In this document: positions 60,928 to 64,000 of the stretch, piece by piece
How the letters are laid out: each line of letters opens with the position of its first letter
Position numbering within the stretch: position 1 is the first letter of the stretch
NCBI RefSeq assembly: GCF_029338515.1
Contig: NZ_CP119988.1
Span: 2,852,001 to 2,916,000, forward strand
Length of the DNA stretch: 64,000 nt
Direction of reading: 5' to 3'
Source of the DNA: Haloglomus litoreum
GTDB lineage: Archaea > Halobacteriota > Halobacteria > Halobacteriales > Haloarculaceae
Translations under genes and position numbers: made by a program
Notes under the pieces: model-generated
What the model saw: the letters and a program-made list of their open reading frames with translations, nothing else
The model's database searches: none
Told to the model about the DNA's origin: nothing

Positions 60928-62501
60928 GGCTCAAGGAACCGAAAGAGCTCAGCCCAGATTCGTCGGCGAGCATCGTCCTGGAGTACGTCAACCGGGACGA
61001 CCAGGCGTTCCATCACATCACGAATGTCTCCGTCTGGCCGACCTGGGACCCCGATCGGGAGATTGCCAGCGGTGGTGACCGCTCGGTGCCATCGAATGCC
61101 TCGAAACAGCTGCTGGCCACAGACGTGGACACCCCGCTCGGACTCGCTGGGCGGCAGGGCTTTCACGTCGAGTTCGAAGTGGGGATCCCCTCGGAAACCG
61201 GCGAGATGGCGTACCAGCACCGCCACACCGATACGCCGCTGGTCGTGCCGGTCGGCGGCACTCCCCGGTATGACGCCGTTCTGTGTACCGCCGGTGCAGG
61301 CGATCCCGCTCGCCCGGTCCGAGATTTCATCCAGAACTGGGGGTTCGACATCTATCTCGCATCCGGTGAGCAGGAGGCCCGCGAGCGATTCACGGAGTTC
61401 ACCGAGACGCCGACCTGTTTCGTCGGCGTGGTTCCCGCGGACAGGACCAGTAGAGGCCGGCAGGCGGTCAGCAGTACGGCGTCGGTCGCCCTATCACGTG
61501 ACGTGCCGGCGCTCGTCCTGTTGGAGGAAGACGCGACGCGTCCACACCTCCCCGAGAGCGAGGGCTGTCTCGTCATCAGGACCGACCTGGGAAGCGAGCG
61601 GGCGCTGGCACGCAGCAGTGGGCCAGAACTACTGGGTGTGCGACGCTCGCTCGAAGTCGGCACCGCCGCCAGACTCCTCGAACAGGTCAGAGCGCGGGCC
61701 AAGCGGGAACCGAAGGAGGCGCTCCGGGCGGTGGTGTACTCGGTACTGCTGGAGCGAACCGGCGCGGTAGAGACGGTGCTGGATTCACTCGGGGACCCGA
61801 CGGATCTGTTCGTCACCCTCGCTGCTGGGACTGCCGCGGGGTCCGACACCAGTACGGTGCCACCGTCTCGCGGCACCGACCGGACACTGGATCCGGCCAG
61901 TGAATACGACGTTCCGGGGGCCGAGTTCACCTTAATACCGTTCGACGTACTGAACAAGAGGTTTCTCGAATTCTCGACTGACCAACATGGCAACCAGGTG
62001 AGGGTCGTATCCGACGATCCGCCCACCACCCATACTTCGGTCGATCTGTACAGGGCGATAGACGATTGGATAGGGTCGCGGAACAGCATCCCCACATTGA
62101 ACGTCGATAGGATAGAGCTCATCTGGAGTCCGGACGGGGAGGAGCCGGTGTTCATCCCCGCCAGTGCCGAAACGATCAGCAAGGACGTCGCTCGGGACGT
62201 GGGGACGTGGTTCGACGAAAGCTACCGAAGTATCCACACCGACCACAATATCACGCAGCTGGACGTTACTTTACCTGCTAAAGGCGCATACCATGTGTTG
62301 ACCTGGTCAGAGGAGGGGGCTGGGGCACTGAAGATCCGTTTCGAGCGGGGCGAGCCAGTCGTCGGACCCGAGAACGGCAATCGCTCCGGGAGCAGTCACC
62401 CGTTCCTGGAAGACGACTGGTGGAGCGGTCGAAAACGGCTCATCGTCCCGACACCGGAGCCGTATGAGACGGATGATCTGGAGCTGTCCTGGGCGCGGTA
62501 G
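60903..62501 (+). CDS. Orphan protein with a TIR-like core domain
   Basis: 532 residues from ATG 60903 (only start in frame since the TAA at 60867). Residues 1 to about 115 are a beta-sandwich with no known family; residues about 119-215 resemble a TIR/flavodoxin-like Rossmann fold: YDAVLCTAG (strand 1), PARPVRDFIQNWGFDIYLA (helix, strand 2), TCFVGVVPADRTS (strand 3), helix SSTASVALSRD and VPALVLLEED (strand 4). The conserved catalytic Glu of TIR NADases is not seen at the expected helix (STASVAL). The last ~200 residues are unclassified. Codon use is less GC-biased than neighbours. It stands alone; function unknown. Confidence 0.65.
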   Translation: MGDISGGVRLKEPKELSPDSSASIVLEYVNRDDQAFHHITNVSVWPTWDPDREIASGGDRSVPSNASKQLLATDVDTPLGLAGRQGFHVEFEVGIPSETGEMAYQHRHTDTPLVVPVGGTPRYDAVLCTAGAGDPARPVRDFIQNWGFDIYLASGEQEARERFTEFTETPTCFVGVVPADRTSRGRQAVSSTASVALSRDVPALVLLEEDATRPHLPESEGCLVIRTDLGSERALARSSGPELLGVRRSLEVGTAARLLEQVRARAKREPKEALRAVVYSVLLERTGAVETVLDSLGDPTDLFVTLAAGTAAGSDTSTVPPSRGTDRTLDPASEYDVPGAEFTLIPFDVLNKRFLEFSTDQHGNQVRVVSDDPPTTHTSVDLYRAIDDWIGSRNSIPTLNVDRIELIWSPDGEEPVFIPASAETISKDVARDVGTWFDESYRSIHTDHNITQLDVTLPAKGAYHVLTWSEEGAGALKIRFERGEPVVGPENGNRSGSSHPFLEDDWWSGRKRLIVPTPEPYETDDLELSWAR

Positions 62502-62599
62502 GCGGAAGATCCGAACGCGGTCTACATGCTGAGTTCGTCCTATGAGTCGGTGACGCCGATAGCATCAGCTACCGGAGGTTCCAGCAACGTCATGACACA

Positions 62600-62904
62600 C
62601 CGCGTGGGCGTAGCGAGCGCGGTTTCAGTTCCGTCGGAGCACGCTCCGACGACGTTCGGGCTGTCACCCTCATCGCTGGCGACCGCTGGGACCCAGCGGC
62701 ATTGGTCTGAACGTTTTTTGCGACGAGCGATTTCTGGGCGGAGCCGAGAAATGTATCGCTGGCGCTCACGAGAGGAAGGTTCTCGCGCAGCCCATCAGAA
62801 CACGAAGCGTTCTGCGGGCGGCAACGCCGCCAGCCGGCACCCGCCGTGGTGCCGGCCGAAGGCCGGCCCGCGAGCGGTACCCGAGTCGTCAAAAAAGCTC
62901 GCTA
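62600..62904. repeat. Multi-hairpin intergenic repeat, copy B
   Basis: Dyads: arms GTCGGAGC/GCTCCGAC (62633-62650), CCGCTGGG/CCCAGCGG (62683-62699), CAGAAC/GTTCTG (62796-62814), CCGGCC/GGCCGG (62852-62866), and a weak final CGAG/CTCG. Unpaired blocks shared with 15079-15345 in the same order: GCGAGCGCGGTTT, TCGCTGGCGACCGCTGGG, GCGGCATT, CTGAACGTTTT, CATCAGAAC, GCGAGCGGT, GAGTCGTCAAAAAAGCTCG. The element ends at the stop codon of the minus-strand DUF5793 gene. Confidence 0.7.
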
Positions 62905-63354
62905 GAGTTCGACGCCGCTCGGAATCAGCGACCGGCCGCGCAGCAGTTCCCCGTCGGGATCGTAGACGAGGAAGACGTTCATCTCGTGGTCCAGCAGCTC
63001 CTCGCCGTCGACGGTGACGCGGACGCGGTAGCGGAACTCCCGGTCGGTCTCCTGTCCGAACTCGCGGGCGGCGTCGATGAAGCGGAACACGTCGTCGGCG
63101 TCGACGTTGAGCTCGAGGACGTACGCGCCGGTCACCCGGTTGGTCACGGCGACGACGCCGCTCGCGTCCTCGGCGTCGGCCGGGGTCTGGAGTCGCAGGG
63201 CGACATCGAGCTCCTCGGGCGGAAGTGGCTCGTCGTCGTCGCCGGTGAGGCGATCGACGAGCTGGTCGGCGGGGCCATCGAACTCGATGTGGGCCGTCGG
63301 TGGCCCGTCCGCGTCCATGTTGCGGACGTCCAGCGTGAAGTAATCGCGCCTCAT
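62902..63354 (-). CDS. DUF5793-like hypothetical protein
   Basis: 150 residues from ATG 63354. MRRDYFTLDVRNMDADGPPTAHIEFDGPADQLVDRL, then beta-rich central segments (GAYVLELNVDADDVFRFIDAAREFG, FRYRVRVTVDGEELLDHEMNVFLVYDPDG). Cytosolic, acidic; no enzyme motif. It matches a haloarchaeal hypothetical family. Directly adjoins the multi-hairpin repeat at its 3' end. Confidence 0.8.
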   Translation of the reverse strand: MRRDYFTLDVRNMDADGPPTAHIEFDGPADQLVDRLTGDDDEPLPPEELDVALRLQTPADAEDASGVVAVTNRVTGAYVLELNVDADDVFRFIDAAREFGQETDREFRYRVRVTVDGEELLDHEMNVFLVYDPDGELLRGRSLIPSGVEL

Positions 63355-63468
63355 CTAGTGGCAGCACCTTGTACGTCGGCGGACAAGAACGTGACGCCCC
63401 AGGGTCGCGAGTCCGCGCGGCCCGCCCCCCATCGGTAGGTTTTCGGCGGCGGGCGGCGCCCGCCCGGT

Positions 63469-63972
63469 ATGGTGTCGCTCCGGACGAAGTACGCGGGCGA
63501 GCTCGCCGTGCTGTCGACGTGGGCGAGCGCGCTGTTGCCGTGGTCGATGTCGTTCGCCTCGCAGGGGGGCATCTCGCTGGTCGTCGTCCGATGGCAGGTG
63601 TTCCTGTTCCAGTTCATCTTCGGGGCCTCGCTCCCCGGCGAGGCGCCGTTCCAGTTGCTCCCGACCGCCATCGCTCGCGAGTCCGGGGGCGTCGAGCAGG
63701 CATACCTCGTCTGGGCCGCCGGGGCGGTCCCGTTCCTCCTCGCGTTCCTCCTCAGCGTGGCCTACTACGCCCGCGAGGAGCGCGTCGAGGACCGACTTCC
63801 GGTCGACCCCGTCCGCGTGCTGGGGGGGCTGTTGCTCCTGAGTGGCGTCGTCCTCGGCGCGGCGACGGCGTTGCTGGTCCAGCGGTACCCGGGCGGAGCG
63901 GTCCCCGTCGGGGTGCTGTTCCTCCTCGTCTTCGGCGCCATCCTGCTCCGGGTCGAGCGCGTCGAGGGCTGA
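63469..63972 (+). CDS. Hypothetical membrane protein
   Basis: 167 residues. Four hydrophobic segments: LAVLSTWASALLPWSMSFAS, VVVRWQVFLFQFIFGASL, WAAGAVPFLLAFLLSVAYY and the C-terminal LGGLLLLSGVVLGAATALL/VGVLFLLVFGAIL. Looks like a small haloarchaeal membrane family. No motif for function. The last gene in the window; ends before 63973 with sequence open to the edge. Confidence 0.75.
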   Translation: MVSLRTKYAGELAVLSTWASALLPWSMSFASQGGISLVVVRWQVFLFQFIFGASLPGEAPFQLLPTAIARESGGVEQAYLVWAAGAVPFLLAFLLSVAYYAREERVEDRLPVDPVRVLGGLLLLSGVVLGAATALLVQRYPGGAVPVGVLFLLVFGAILLRVERVEG

Positions 63973-64000
63973 CCCCACGTTCAGCCAGAACCCCACGCCG

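Overview
The window is chromosomal DNA from an extremely halophilic archaeon (class Halobacteria). Support for this: roughly 65-70% G+C, strongly acidic proteins, many overlapping ATGA/GTGA gene junctions, leaderless genes with a TATA box about 25-30 nt before the start codon, Tat lipoproteins, and archaeal markers such as Cdc48, ribosomal protein L21e, RNA polymerase subunit Rpo4/F, elongation factor 1-beta, archaeal GTP cyclohydrolase III and HalX-type response regulation. I cannot name the genus from sequence reading alone.

Layout. 1-6.4 kb: the end of a GTP cyclohydrolase III gene, then a branched-chain amino-acid ABC system (substrate-binding lipoprotein on +, livHMGF on -). 6.6-9.1 kb: phosphoglycerate kinase, a GNAT acetyltransferase, tRNA-Thr and a hypothetical gene. 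9.1-16.5 kb: small regulators and membrane proteins, two near-identical acyl-CoA dehydrogenases, a CBS protein and a GlmU-like sugar nucleotidyltransferase. 16.6-19.3 kb: an Hsp20-like gene plus cdc48 under a candidate heat-shock operator. 19.4-28.7 kb: hydrolase, lipid kinase, PHP protein, panB, a large repeat-rich intergenic region, HAD hydrolase, a third acyl-CoA dehydrogenase, MgtC-like membrane protein and an HTH regulator. 28.8-32.1 kb: a divergent sulfur-transfer locus (two YeeE/YedE halves and a rhodanese-MBL protein facing tusA-dsrE2). 33-36.3 kb: a histidine kinase, HalX response regulator and two convergent KaiC-like paralogues. 36.4-38.7 kb: macro-domain protein and a compositionally distinct gluzincin-like protease. 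38.7-46 kb: lipoprotein, bacterial-PH-domain pair, P450 and CopD-like protein. 46-52.4 kb: translation/transcription genes (zinc-finger protein, aEF1-beta, L21e, Rpo4), an eIF2B/ribose-bisphosphate-isomerase homologue, several micro zinc ribbons, RtcB ligase and a quinone reductase. 52.4-60.6 kb: P-II protein, amidohydrolase, acylphosphatase, methyltransferase, NAD(P)HX repair enzyme, MoaC, PQQ-repeat lipoprotein, HflX and FUN14 protein. 60.7-64 kb: an orphan protein with a TIR-like core, a second copy of a multi-hairpin repeat, and two small hypotheticals.

Most notable: (i) the Liv substrate-binding protein is circularly permuted, its C-terminal half preceding its N-terminal half; (ii) the Hsp20-like/cdc48 operon carries the exact CTAAC-N5-GTTAG palindrome described for the Archaeoglobus heat-shock regulator HSR1; (iii) RtcB contains a sharply bounded 93-nt low-GC codon patch around the Asn-Cys junction where archaeal RtcB inteins insert, a possible footprint of intein homing; (iv) two families of structured intergenic repeats; (v) an undescribed 532-residue protein with a TIR-like domain.
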